Shown here in pieces: positions 32,888-42,100 of a DNA stretch of 64,000 nucleotides. The DNA comes from an uncultured Dorea sp. GTDB taxonomy: Bacteria > Bacillota > Clostridia > Lachnospirales > Lachnospiraceae. Numbering within the stretch: the first letter of the stretch is position 1; each line of letters opens with the position of its first letter. Where the stretch lies: the NCBI GenBank assembly GCA_910584615.1, contig CAJUAM010000010.1, positions 1 through 64,000 on the forward strand, given 5' to 3'. A program made the translations under genes and the position numbers. The notes beneath the pieces are model-generated. The model saw only the letters and a program-made list of their open reading frames with translations, made no database searches and was not told where the DNA came from.

Positions 32888-32923
32888 AATATGCCAAAAG
32901 CGATTATTATAGTAAATATGGCA

Positions 32924-32953
32924 GACAATTTGGCGGCAAGAAGCAAAATTGTC
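32924..32953. repeat. Inverted repeat upstream of the CUT1 binding-protein gene
   Basis: GACAATTT (32924-32931) and AAATTGTC (32946-32953), eight-base arms 14 bp apart, in the leader between the putative promoter and the start codon. A candidate operator or leader hairpin. Confidence 0.4.
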
Positions 32954-32986
32954 GAAAATACACAAAATAATAAAAGGAGGACACGT

Positions 32987-34375
32987 ATGAAAAAGAGAAT
33001 TATAAGCAGTATTTTGTGTGTGATGCTGGCAGCATCAATGTTAGTTGGATGCGGCGGCGGCAATGACAGCTCTTCTGATGGCGGCAGCGGAGACGATGCA
33101 AAAACAGAAGAGAGCAGCGGCGGCGGTGAAGAGGGTATGACAGAGGGTAAAAATACCTTTGTAGACGGAGGTACAGACCTTTCACTCTGGACATTCCAGG
33201 AACTTCATGTAGGTTTTTATACTACAATGGCAGATCTGTGGAATAAGGAGAATCCGGACAACCCGATCAACCTTACTGTAACGACTGGCGAGTCACATTC
33301 TTTACAGAGCAAGCTTCTTGTAGCATGTCAGGCAGGAGAGGGTACGCCGGATATTGCTGATATTGAAGTTGGTTACTACGGATCATTTTTGAAGGACGGC
33401 TATCTGCTTCCTTTGAATGACGTTGTTGAGCCTTATCAGGATGAGATCGTTATGTCACGTGTTAAAATGTACGGCGATGAAAAGGATTGGTACGGTGTTG
33501 ACTTCCACCTTGGAGCATCTGTATGCTATTACAATATGGACATCATGAACGAAGCTGGTGTTGATCCGGCTACGATCGTTACATGGGATGATTATATGGA
33601 AGCGGGCAAGAAAGTTCTTGAAAAGACAGGAAAGCCGATGTGCGCAGTTGAGACTTCAGACCTTTTCCTTCCTCAGTTGATGATGCTTGAGAAGGGTAAG
33701 CAGTATGTGGATAAGTCTGGAAAACCGGATATCAATACAAAGGAACATGCAGAAGTTATTGAGTTCATCAGAGAGATGATCAAAGAAGGCGTATGCGAGA
33801 TTGCTCCTGGCGGTGGATTCCATACAGAAGAATGGTATGGTCATTTAAATGGTGGCGGAGTTGCATCTCTCGCAATGCCTCTGTGGTATATGGGACGTTT
33901 CACAGACTATTGTCCGGATCTGGACGGCAAGATGGCTATCTATGAGATTCCTGTATGGAATGAGGGAGATACCCGTGAAGTTCTTCAGGGCGGTACCGGA
34001 ACTTCTGTACTTAAGTTCACAGAGAAAGAAAAGCTTGCGAAAGACTTCCTGGCGTTTGCTAAATTGTCAGAAGAAGGAAACAAATATGAGTGGAACGAAC
34101 TTGGATTTGACCCGATCAGAACATCTCTGTGGGATGATCCGGAGATTACTGAGAATAAGGATAACAAGTTCCTTAAGTATTTTACAACTAACCCGTTTGA
34201 TATTATTAAAAAGAATGGTACAGATTTAACTGCTCCGAATATTGCAGGCGGATATTCTGCTACATACAGTGTTCTGGTATCAACAACATACGCAAATGCG
34301 TTTGAGGGAGACACTGAGACTCCGGCAAGTGATATGCTTGAAACAGAACAGGCAACGATCATATATGATGAATAA
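32987..34375 (+). CDS. CUT1 sugar-binding lipoprotein (arabino-oligosaccharide)
   Basis: A 462-residue extracellular lipoprotein. The lipobox Cys after MLAASMLVG is followed by a Gly/Ser/Asp linker and a family 1 (MalE-type) binding domain: DLSLWTFQELHVGFYTTMADLWN, GEGTPDIADIEVGYYGSFLKDGYLLPLNDV and GVDFHLGASVCYYNMDIMNEAGVDP. The downstream genes for two permeases, GH43 and two GH51 enzymes point to arabino-oligosaccharides, as with AraN. AAGGAGGA precedes the ATG at 32987. A perfect hairpin separates it from the permeases. Confidence 0.9.
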   Translation: MKKRIISSILCVMLAASMLVGCGGGNDSSSDGGSGDDAKTEESSGGGEEGMTEGKNTFVDGGTDLSLWTFQELHVGFYTTMADLWNKENPDNPINLTVTTGESHSLQSKLLVACQAGEGTPDIADIEVGYYGSFLKDGYLLPLNDVVEPYQDEIVMSRVKMYGDEKDWYGVDFHLGASVCYYNMDIMNEAGVDPATIVTWDDYMEAGKKVLEKTGKPMCAVETSDLFLPQLMMLEKGKQYVDKSGKPDINTKEHAEVIEFIREMIKEGVCEIAPGGGFHTEEWYGHLNGGGVASLAMPLWYMGRFTDYCPDLDGKMAIYEIPVWNEGDTREVLQGGTGTSVLKFTEKEKLAKDFLAFAKLSEEGNKYEWNELGFDPIRTSLWDDPEITENKDNKFLKYFTTNPFDIIKKNGTDLTAPNIAGGYSATYSVLVSTTYANAFEGDTETPASDMLETEQATIIYDE

Positions 34376-34421
34376 GCTGAATAGCTGAATATAGAGTGGA
34401 TGGTATTATAGGGTAGAGATG

Positions 34422-34447
34422 GAAGGCGTATTTTTTAATACGCCTTC
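34422..34447 (+). terminator. Intercistronic hairpin after the CUT1 binding-protein gene
   Basis: An 11-bp perfect stem, GAAGGCGTATT (34422-34432) with AATACGCCTTC (34437-34447), and a four-T loop. Only TGTATTT follows, so it is likely a partial terminator or 3' stabiliser that sets binding protein above permease levels. Confidence 0.7.
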
Positions 34448-34494
34448 TGTATTTGGAAGTTAGTTATCTTAAAAGAAGAAATGGAGATAAAACT

Positions 34495-35397
34495 ATGGAA
34501 AAAAAGAGTGTTTTTAGGCGTTTTCTGTACTCTCAGAAGGCGGCGCCATATGTATTTATCCTCCCGTTTGTACTTACTTTTTTAGTTTTCTTTGCTTATC
34601 CCATCGTGAGTACTATCGTGATGAGTTTTCAAAGAGTTGCGGGAGAAAATACTACTTTTGTCGGACTGAAAAATTATAAAACATTGATGAATCCTGTGTT
34701 TTACAAGAGTTTAAAGAACAGTATTTTTTATATGATCGTAAGCTGCGCGCTGATGATCCCCATTCCTATGATCCTTGCTACAATGCTGAACAGTAAGCAT
34801 ATGCGCGCAAAGGGTTTTTTCAGAAGTATGATGTTTGTTCCGGCGCTTACATCGGTTGTAGTGGCGGGTGTTATGTTCCGGTTAATGTTTGGTGAATTGC
34901 AGGGATCTTTCATGAATCAGGTGCTTGGGTACTTTGGCAGTGATCCGGTAGTATGGCTGAGAAAGCCGCTGACAGTCTGGATCGCGCTGTTTGTGCTCTG
35001 CATGTGGCGCTGGACCGGAGTTAATATGATGTATTACCTGTCTGGACTGCAGCAGATATCAGGAGATCTGTATGAATCAGCAAGCATCGACGGTGCCAGT
35101 TCTATTCAGCAGTTTCGTTTTATCACGCTCCCTCTGCTGAAGCCGACGACAATCTACGTGCTTACGATTTCCATATTCGCGGGTCTGGCAATGTTTACAG
35201 AATCGTATCTGTTGTTCAATGGTAATAAATCGCCGAATAATGTGGGTACGACGATTGTAGGCTATCTGTACCGTATGGGTATGGAACAGAATAATATCGG
35301 AATAGGTTCCGCGATCGGTGTATTGCTTCTTGTTATTGTTATGGTTATCAATGTTATTCAGCTTGCGCTTAACGGCACATTTAAGAAAGGAGAATAG
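34495..35397 (+). CDS. CUT1 permease, AraP/MalF type
   Basis: A 300-residue inner-membrane permease with six hydrophobic helices (first: APYVFILPFVLTFLVFFAYPIVSTIV). The EAA loop that docks the ATPase is visible as YESASIDGASSIQQFRFITLPLLKP. The C-terminus has NNIGIGSAIGVLLLVIVMVINVIQ. GGAG lies 10 bp before the ATG at 34495; the longer upstream frame runs into the hairpin. The partner permease starts 2 bp after the stop. No ATPase gene is in the operon. Confidence 0.93.
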   Translation: MEKKSVFRRFLYSQKAAPYVFILPFVLTFLVFFAYPIVSTIVMSFQRVAGENTTFVGLKNYKTLMNPVFYKSLKNSIFYMIVSCALMIPIPMILATMLNSKHMRAKGFFRSMMFVPALTSVVVAGVMFRLMFGELQGSFMNQVLGYFGSDPVVWLRKPLTVWIALFVLCMWRWTGVNMMYYLSGLQQISGDLYESASIDGASSIQQFRFITLPLLKPTTIYVLTISIFAGLAMFTESYLLFNGNKSPNNVGTTIVGYLYRMGMEQNNIGIGSAIGVLLLVIVMVINVIQLALNGTFKKGE

Positions 35398-35399
35398 GC

Positions 35400-36236
35400 A
35401 TGCAGAGTAAAAATAAAGTATTATCGGTTCTCCTGTTTATATTTTTTTGTATTGTTATAGCGATCACGATGCTGCCGCTGATCCTTCTTCTGGTGTCGTC
35501 ATTCCGGCCGGGATCTGACCTTATGCGTTATGGTCTTAACTTTGACATTGACTGGGCAACGGCAAATATTAACAATTATAAGCTCTTGTTCAGCGGACAG
35601 AACAATTACTTTAACTGGTATAAGAACAGTCTGCTTATTACAGTCATTCAGGTGGTACTTGCGTTATTTTTAAGCGCCTGTGTAGGATACGGCTTCGCGA
35701 TGTATGACTTTAAGCTTAAGAACGTAGCATTTGCCTGTGTACTTCTTGTTATGATGATCCCTACGGAAGTTATCATCCTTCCGTTATACCGTCTGATCAT
35801 TGGTATGGGGATCATGGATAGTATGTGGGGGATTATGCTGCCTTACATAGTGGCGCCCATGCTGATATTTTTCTTCCGGCAGTATCTGTCGGGTATATCA
35901 AAGGAGTTTCTGGATGCGGCGCGTGTGGACGGCTGTACAGAATACGGGATTTTCTTCCGTATCATGATGCCTTTGATGAAGCCTTCTTTTGCGGCTATGG
36001 GTATCTATCAGGGTATGTCAAGCTGGAATAACTTTCTGTGGCCGATGATCGTTATGCGTTCTCAGTCTAAGATTACCCTTCCGGTAGGTCTGCAGAGTTT
36101 GATGTCGCCTTATGGCAACAATTACGATATATTGATTGCGGGTTCCTGCTTTGCAATCATACCTATTTTGATTTTATTTGTATGCTTCCAGTCTTACTTT
36201 ATTGAAGGTATGACAGCGGGCGGCGTAAAAGGTTAG
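35400..36236 (+). CDS. CUT1 permease, AraQ/MalG type
   Basis: A 278-residue permease, partner of the preceding one. Six helices; the EAA loop is LDAARVDGCTEYGIFFRIMMPLMKP. The C-terminus VCFQSYFIEGMTAGGVKG is the standard MalG-type ending. AAGGAG lies directly upstream. With the binding protein it forms an importer that must borrow an MsmX/UgpC-type ATPase from elsewhere in the genome. Confidence 0.93.
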   Translation: MQSKNKVLSVLLFIFFCIVIAITMLPLILLLVSSFRPGSDLMRYGLNFDIDWATANINNYKLLFSGQNNYFNWYKNSLLITVIQVVLALFLSACVGYGFAMYDFKLKNVAFACVLLVMMIPTEVIILPLYRLIIGMGIMDSMWGIMLPYIVAPMLIFFFRQYLSGISKEFLDAARVDGCTEYGIFFRIMMPLMKPSFAAMGIYQGMSSWNNFLWPMIVMRSQSKITLPVGLQSLMSPYGNNYDILIAGSCFAIIPILILFVCFQSYFIEGMTAGGVKG

Positions 36237-36245
36237 GATTTTAGT

Positions 36246-37214
36246 ATGAACAATAATCAGGAATTAAAATTTAACAGCATATGGATACCGCAGAGAGCGG
36301 ATCCATATGTATACAGGCATATTGACGGAACATACTATTTTACTGCGTCTGTTCCGGAATATGACCGTATTGTCCTGCGGCGGGCAGTAAGCCTTGCGGC
36401 TTTGCCTGCTGCCAGAGAACATACGATATGGGTCAAGCATGAAAAAGGACCTATGAGTGAACATATCTGGGCGCCGGAGCTTCATTATCTTGACGGCAGA
36501 TGGTATATCTACTATGCCGGGGGAGACAAGGATGATGTGTGGAAGATACGTCCGTATGTGCTTGAATGTACTGATGAGGATCCGGTTACGGGAAAATGGA
36601 TTGAAAAAGGAAAGATGCAAAGAGCGGATGAAGATCCTTTTTCTTTTGAGGATTTCTCTCTGGACGGTACAGTTTTTGAAAATAGGGGAAAGCATTATTA
36701 TGTGTGGTCGGAAAAGGTAAGCGTTGGAAGAAAGATCGCGAACCTGTATATTGCTGAGATGGAATCTCCATGTAAGCTTAAGACGGCTCAGGTGCTTCTT
36801 ACTACTCCGGATTATGATTGGGAGAGGGAAGGATTTTGGGTAAATGAAGGGCCGTTTGTTATCAAAAATGATGAGGGTCAATTATTCCTTACTTATTCTG
36901 CCAGTGAGACAGGAATTTTTTATTGCGTAGGAATGCTGACGGCAGAGGCTGACAGTGATCTTACGGATCCTCTTTCGTGGAAGAAATCAAGATATCCTGT
37001 CCTTTGTACAGATGAGGCGAAGGGGATCTATGGACCGGGGCATAATTGTTTTACGAAGCTTCCTGACGGAACTGATATTATGGTCTATCACGCGCGGCTT
37101 GAGAAAGAGATCGTCGGGGATCCGCTGTATAATCCCAACAGACACGCAATGTTGATGAAGGTTGGCTGGGAGAGAAAAGACGGATTGAAAACGCCGGTGT
37201 TTAAATACGAATGA
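36246..37214 (+). CDS. GH43 exo-alpha-arabinofuranosidase, cytoplasmic
   Basis: A 322-residue glycoside hydrolase family 43 enzyme, five-bladed beta-propeller. The catalytic carboxylates are visible: base Asp19 in ADPYVYR, the pKa-modulating Asp140 in SLDGTVFE and acid Glu201 in NEGPFV. DPYxxxHxDGTYYFTASVPEYDRI matches the GH43_26 subfamily, whose members release arabinose from alpha-1,5-arabino-oligosaccharides. There is no signal peptide, so it works on imported chains. Its stop overlaps the next ATG (ATGA). Confidence 0.88.
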   Translation: MNNNQELKFNSIWIPQRADPYVYRHIDGTYYFTASVPEYDRIVLRRAVSLAALPAAREHTIWVKHEKGPMSEHIWAPELHYLDGRWYIYYAGGDKDDVWKIRPYVLECTDEDPVTGKWIEKGKMQRADEDPFSFEDFSLDGTVFENRGKHYYVWSEKVSVGRKIANLYIAEMESPCKLKTAQVLLTTPDYDWEREGFWVNEGPFVIKNDEGQLFLTYSASETGIFYCVGMLTAEADSDLTDPLSWKKSRYPVLCTDEAKGIYGPGHNCFTKLPDGTDIMVYHARLEKEIVGDPLYNPNRHAMLMKVGWERKDGLKTPVFKYE

Positions 37215-38722
37215 GAAAGGGTGTTGATGTGAAATTATATATCAATGGACAGCGTAAGATCGGGACGAGAGATATTATGATTTACGGGCACTTTATCGAA
37301 CATTTTCACCGTCAGATCTATGGAGGGGTGTATGACCCGGGAAATCCCCTGTCAGATGAAGACGGACTGCGTATGGATGTGCTGGATGCCATGCGAAAGA
37401 TAAAGGTTCCGATACTGAGATGGCCTGGGGGGTGTTTTGTATCCTCTTATCACTGGAAAGAAGCGGTAGGCGATAACAGGACTCCTTTTTTTGATAAAGC
37501 ATGGAGAGTAGAAGATCCCAATTCTTTCGGAACGGACGAGTACATCCGCCTGTGCAGAAAGATTGGCTGCGAACCTTATATTTGTACGAATGCAGGTACA
37601 GGTACGGCGGAAGAGATGAGTGACTGGGTGGAATATTGCAATCTGGAGCAGGAAGGAAAATATGCAAAGTGGAGGATACGAAACGGTTATTCCAAGCCGT
37701 ATGATGTGAAATACTGGAGCGTTGGAAATGAGAATTACGGCTTTTGGGAAATCGGCGCTAAATCAGCGGAAGAATGGAGCAGGCTTGTGGCGGAATCTGC
37801 AAAGATGATCAAACATGTAGATCCTAAGACGGAACTTACCGCGGCAGCGCTCACGGATCTTGACTGGAATATAAAGCTTTTAAATGGCAGCGCGCAGTTT
37901 CTGGACTGGATTTCTATCCATGAATATTGGGACGGAATACACCAGACAAATGATTATGCTGATCATGAGGCGGTTATGGCTTATACGAACCAGACGGAGC
38001 ATTCTATAGCCGAGGTGCGGGGACTTTTGACTGCCATGAAGCTTGATAAAAAGATAAAAATTGCCTTTGATGAATGGAATCTGAGAGGATGGTACCATCC
38101 GAATGTCCATACAGTTGAGCAGGGACAAACGAAAGAAGAGTATCTGTATCCGCGTGATAAAAATGACGACAACAGCAAGTATACAATGTCAGACGCCATA
38201 TTTACCGCCTGCTTTTTAAATGCGCTGAACCGTAACTGTGATATTGTGGGCATGGCGAATTTCGCGCCGATCGTTAATACAAGAGGCTGTATATTTACTT
38301 ACGAAAAAGGAATCGTGCTTAGGAGCACTTACCATGTATTTGATCTGTATGTCAACTATATGGGAGATGTAGTCCTTGATTCATGGTGCGAAGATATGGA
38401 AAAAATAAGCGTACGTAATAAAGCCGGAGAGTCTGAAGAGACAGATATCTTAGATATAGCGGCGACAGCGTTTAAAGACAGGGCAGGTTACGCGATCGCG
38501 GTAGTGAATAAAAGCGCTGTAGAAAGCAGGAAGATAGCTCTTGATCTTGAGGCCTTTGGAGATGTGCGTATGTACTATATTTCCGGGGACAGCACAGAAA
38601 GCTATAATGATATAGACCGTGAAGATATTAAGATAGAATGCGAAGAATTAGGAGCCTTTACCTCTGGGATGGAGATAGTTCTTAAAGCCCATACGGTAGG
38701 CATAATCCAGATCGGTGTATAA
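37211..38722 (+). CDS. GH51 alpha-L-arabinofuranosidase (first copy)
   Basis: A 503-residue retaining arabinofuranosidase of family GH51. Acid/base Glu174 in SVGNENYG and nucleophile Glu288 in AFDEWN are in place; FIEHFHRQIYGGVYDPGNP and RWPGGCFVSSYHW are the family's N-terminal marks. There is no signal peptide. A GTG at 37229 after AAAGGGTG (MKLYINGQ) is an alternative start. It is quite different from the second GH51 copy 0.7 kb downstream, so the two probably divide linkage types or chain lengths. Confidence 0.93.
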   Translation: MRKGVDVKLYINGQRKIGTRDIMIYGHFIEHFHRQIYGGVYDPGNPLSDEDGLRMDVLDAMRKIKVPILRWPGGCFVSSYHWKEAVGDNRTPFFDKAWRVEDPNSFGTDEYIRLCRKIGCEPYICTNAGTGTAEEMSDWVEYCNLEQEGKYAKWRIRNGYSKPYDVKYWSVGNENYGFWEIGAKSAEEWSRLVAESAKMIKHVDPKTELTAAALTDLDWNIKLLNGSAQFLDWISIHEYWDGIHQTNDYADHEAVMAYTNQTEHSIAEVRGLLTAMKLDKKIKIAFDEWNLRGWYHPNVHTVEQGQTKEEYLYPRDKNDDNSKYTMSDAIFTACFLNALNRNCDIVGMANFAPIVNTRGCIFTYEKGIVLRSTYHVFDLYVNYMGDVVLDSWCEDMEKISVRNKAGESEETDILDIAATAFKDRAGYAIAVVNKSAVESRKIALDLEAFGDVRMYYISGDSTESYNDIDREDIKIECEELGAFTSGMEIVLKAHTVGIIQIGV

Positions 38723-38747
38723 AAGCATAAGATGGGGAGGAAACCAG

Positions 38748-39428
38748 ATGAATACGGACGGCAGAGTTATGAACTTCTTAAGCAGGCTGGGGGATATGTT
38801 TATATTGAATGTGTTATATCTTATCAGTTGTATTCCTGTAGTGACAATAGGTGCTGCTACGACAGCGCTTTATTACAACACGCTTAAAATGGCGGAAAAC
38901 AGAGAGTCTTATGTGTGGAGGGAATACTGGAAAGCTTTCCGGCAGAACTTTAAGCAGGCGACGATCGTGTGGATGATTCTTTTAGCGTGTATTTTCATAC
39001 TGGGATCAGATGTGCTTTTGCTTGGCGGGATGAGCAAAGCGCTTGGGTCAGTGGTCGCCCTTATCGTAATCGTTCTCGGAATCTTTTTGATCATGATGGG
39101 AGTCTATGTGTTTCCCGTCCTGGCAAGGTTTGACAATACAGTAAAGAATACGTTTAAGAATGCGCTGATCATGGCAGTAAGACATCTGCCTTCCACGATA
39201 GTGATCGTGATCCTGCATGGCCTGCCGCTTTTGCCTGCGATGGTTTCCATTCAGGTATTTTTAAAGGGAGCGTTGGTTGTATTGCTTTTTACAGTATCAA
39301 TACTGGCCTATTTCCAATCAAAGCTTTTTACACGGATATTCAGTAATTATTATCCAAAAGACAAAGAATATGATTTTGCGCGTTATTCAAAAGGAGGAGT
39401 AATATCATGCTTAAACAAGCGAAAATGA
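38748..39428 (+). CDS. YesL-family (DUF624) membrane protein
   Basis: A 226-residue protein of the YesL/DUF624 family, with five to six hydrophobic helices (first: GDMFILNVLYLISCIPVVTIGAATTALYY). YesL proteins sit in sugar-transporter and polysaccharide operons of Firmicutes; the role is not settled, perhaps a transporter accessory. The ATG at 38748 follows GGGGAGG. Its 3' end overlaps the next gene by 22 bp, a sign of translational coupling. Confidence 0.88.
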   Translation: MNTDGRVMNFLSRLGDMFILNVLYLISCIPVVTIGAATTALYYNTLKMAENRESYVWREYWKAFRQNFKQATIVWMILLACIFILGSDVLLLGGMSKALGSVVALIVIVLGIFLIMMGVYVFPVLARFDNTVKNTFKNALIMAVRHLPSTIVIVILHGLPLLPAMVSIQVFLKGALVVLLFTVSILAYFQSKLFTRIFSNYYPKDKEYDFARYSKGGVISCLNKRK

Positions 39429-40921
39429 TCATTGATAAAGATTTTAAGGTTGCAGAGGTGGATAAAAGAATTTATGGTTCTTTTATCGAACACCTTGGAA
39501 GAGCGGTATATGACGGACTTTACCAGCCGGGAAATCCGCAGTCTGATGAAGAAGGCTTCCGAAAGGACGTTATAGAGATGGTAAAGGAACTGGGAGTGCC
39601 GATCGTGCGTTACCCGGGCGGAAATTTTGTGTCCAGTTTTGTGTGGGAGGACAGTGTGGGTCCGGTGGAATTAAGACCGAAACGTCTGGAACTTGCATGG
39701 CAGAGCCTTGAGACGAATCAGGTGGGAGTGAATGAATTTGCGAAGTGGGCAAAAAAGACAGGGTCTGATCTGATGATGGCGGTGAACCTTGGGACAAGAG
39801 GAATCGCGGACGCTTGTAACCTGTTAGAATACTGTAATCATCCAAGCGGGACAAAATACAGTGATATGCGTATCAGTCATGGAGTAAAAGAGCCGCATAA
39901 CATTAAAGTATGGTGTCTGGGAAATGAGATGGACGGTCCATGGCAGCAGGGACATAAGACGATGCATGAGTATGGAAGGCTCGCGGAGGAGACGGGAAAA
40001 GTTATGAAGATCATTGATCCGACGATCGAACTGGTTTCCTGCGGCAGTTCTTACCGTGAGATGCCTACATTCCCGAAGTGGGAAGCTACGACACTGGAAT
40101 ATACATATGATGTGGCGGATTATGTGTCTCTTCACCAGTATTACGGCAATGAAGCGGATGATACAGCAGATTTCCTCGCTAAATCAGATGATATGGATGA
40201 GTTCATAAAGACCGTTATCGCGACTTGTGATTATGTTAAGGCAAAAAAACGGGGAAAGAAGAACATTAATCTGAGTTTTGATGAGTGGAATGTCTGGTTC
40301 CATTCCAAAGAAAAAGAGATGGATATCCGGGAGAACAACCCGTGGCAGATCGCGCCGCCCATGTTAGAAGACATCTATACTTTTGAGGATGCTCTTTTAG
40401 TGGGACTTATGCTGATCACACTTCTTAAGCATGCTGACCGTGTGAAGATGGCATGTCTGGCACAGTTAGTTAATGTCATCGCCCCGATCATGACAGAACA
40501 AGACGGGGGAGCGGCATGGAAGCAGACGATCTTCTACCCGTTTATGCATGCGTCAAAGTACGGACGCGGAACTGTATTAAGACCAGTCATCAATACTCCT
40601 GTCCATGATACCGCGCAGCATGAGAATGTTACAGATATTGAAAGCGTTGCTGTATACAATGAAGAAAAGGATGAACTGACCATATTCGCGGTAAATCGTA
40701 ATATTAACGAAGATATTCAGGTGACGACTGATGTGCGGGGACTGAAAGGGTATCAGATCAAAGAACATATTGTTCTGGAAAATAATGATATGAAGATATG
40801 CAACGGCGCGGGACGAGAGCTGGTATTCCCAAAGACTGTAGATCAGTCGTCCCTTGAAGAAGGAATTATGACCAGTATGCTTAAAAAGGCATCTTGGAAC
40901 GTGATCCGGCTTGGAAAATAA
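39407..40921 (+). CDS. GH51 alpha-L-arabinofuranosidase (second copy, AbfA-like)
   Basis: A 504-residue GH51 enzyme. Acid/base Glu174 in LGNEMDGPW and nucleophile Glu293 in SFDEWNVWF are present; DKRIYGSFIEHLGRAVYDGLYQPGNP and RYPGGNFVSSFVWEDSVGP match the AbfA type of Bacillus and Geobacillus. There is no signal peptide. AAGGAGG lies upstream, inside the YesL gene. It removes terminal arabinofuranose from short arabinosides in the cytoplasm. Confidence 0.95.
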   Translation: MLKQAKMIIDKDFKVAEVDKRIYGSFIEHLGRAVYDGLYQPGNPQSDEEGFRKDVIEMVKELGVPIVRYPGGNFVSSFVWEDSVGPVELRPKRLELAWQSLETNQVGVNEFAKWAKKTGSDLMMAVNLGTRGIADACNLLEYCNHPSGTKYSDMRISHGVKEPHNIKVWCLGNEMDGPWQQGHKTMHEYGRLAEETGKVMKIIDPTIELVSCGSSYREMPTFPKWEATTLEYTYDVADYVSLHQYYGNEADDTADFLAKSDDMDEFIKTVIATCDYVKAKKRGKKNINLSFDEWNVWFHSKEKEMDIRENNPWQIAPPMLEDIYTFEDALLVGLMLITLLKHADRVKMACLAQLVNVIAPIMTEQDGGAAWKQTIFYPFMHASKYGRGTVLRPVINTPVHDTAQHENVTDIESVAVYNEEKDELTIFAVNRNINEDIQVTTDVRGLKGYQIKEHIVLENNDMKICNGAGRELVFPKTVDQSSLEEGIMTSMLKKASWNVIRLGK

Positions 40922-40962
40922 TAGATCAAGAGAAAGAAACTGTACAGGCAGGAGGTTGGAAA

Positions 40963-42027
40963 ATGAAAGAAACAATGAAAGCATTAAGGATGTACGCGCC
41001 CGGCGATTTCCGGTATGAGGACGTACCGGTGCCGGAGATTGATGATGATGAAATTCTTGTAAAGATTGAAGGCTGCGGAATCTGTGCCGGGGATGTAAAG
41101 ACATTGCACGGCGGTGTGCGCATATGGGGGACAACGCCAAAGAAGCGCTACATAGAAGCGCCGGTTATCGGCGGACATGAGTTTGTGGGACGTGTTGTCA
41201 GATATGGAAAAAATGTAACAGGCGTCAAGGAAGGAGACCGTATGGTATCCGAGCAGATCGTACCGTGCGGCGAGTGCCGTTTTTGCAAAGCAGGTTATTA
41301 TTCTATGTGCCAGAGGCATTATATTTACGGATTCAAAGAGGATACGCAAGGAGGCTTTGCGGAATATATGAAATTCAATAAGCAGGGTATCCATCATCAT
41401 GTGCCGGAGGAATTGTCTCTAGAACAGGCAGTTTTGATCGAGCCGCTGGCATGTGCTATGCATGCGGTAGAGCGCGCGAAGATACAGCACAATGATGTGG
41501 TGGTTATCAGCGGGCTTGGAGCGATAGGACTTGGAATGGTCAGTGTAGCAAGAAAACTGCAGCCTAAACTGATCATTGGCCTGGACCTTAGAAAGAAACG
41601 CATGGATATGGCGATGAAGTGCGGAGCCGATATGGTGCTTAATCCTATGGAGGTAAATGTAGGGGATAAGATCCGTGAACTGACGGATGGATATGGATGT
41701 GATGTATACATTGAAGCTTCCGGCAGTGAAAAGAGTGTGATCCAAGGTATGGATGCAATCCGTTTCTGCGGAAGATATGTACAGTTTGGTGTATTCCCGA
41801 AAGAAATTACCGTAGACTGGAACGATATCGGAGATGGAAAAGAGATAGAAATCTATGGTGCACATCTGGCGCCGTATTGTTATGGCCCGGTAATGAAAGG
41901 GATCGTTGACGGTTCTATTTATACTGACGGACTGATTTCTCATTCTTTTAAGATGGAAGACTGGGAAAAGGCTTTTGAGGTTGCAGAGAAAGATCCGGAC
42001 GCATTTAAAGTCATGCTGGTTCCATAG
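40963..42027 (+). CDS. Zinc-dependent MDR alcohol/polyol dehydrogenase
   Basis: A 354-residue medium-chain dehydrogenase. Catalytic zinc ligands are in EGCGICAGDVK and GGHEFVGRV, the structural zinc site in PCGECRFCKAGYYSMCQ, and the NAD(P) site in ISGLGAIGLGMVSVA with LDLRKKRMDMA. WG...KRYIEAPVIGGHEF is close to erythritol/L-threitol and related polyol dehydrogenases. It is the last gene of the arabinosidase operon, where L-arabinose needs no dehydrogenase, so it may handle arabinitol or another polyol. The ATG at 40963 follows AGGAGG. Confidence 0.88.
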   Translation: MKETMKALRMYAPGDFRYEDVPVPEIDDDEILVKIEGCGICAGDVKTLHGGVRIWGTTPKKRYIEAPVIGGHEFVGRVVRYGKNVTGVKEGDRMVSEQIVPCGECRFCKAGYYSMCQRHYIYGFKEDTQGGFAEYMKFNKQGIHHHVPEELSLEQAVLIEPLACAMHAVERAKIQHNDVVVISGLGAIGLGMVSVARKLQPKLIIGLDLRKKRMDMAMKCGADMVLNPMEVNVGDKIRELTDGYGCDVYIEASGSEKSVIQGMDAIRFCGRYVQFGVFPKEITVDWNDIGDGKEIEIYGAHLAPYCYGPVMKGIVDGSIYTDGLISHSFKMEDWEKAFEVAEKDPDAFKVMLVP

Positions 42028-42067
42028 ACTGTATTTAATAAAGAGATAGAATAGATAGTCACAGTAA

Positions 42068-42100
42068 ACCGGCAGAAGGCTAAGTCTTCTGCCGGTATTT
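42068..42100. terminator. Terminator shared by converging genes
   Basis: An 11-bp perfect stem, ACCGGCAGAAG with CTTCTGCCGGT, and a seven-base loop, followed by ATTTT on the plus side. The minus-strand AraC gene ends inside the loop. Confidence 0.75.
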
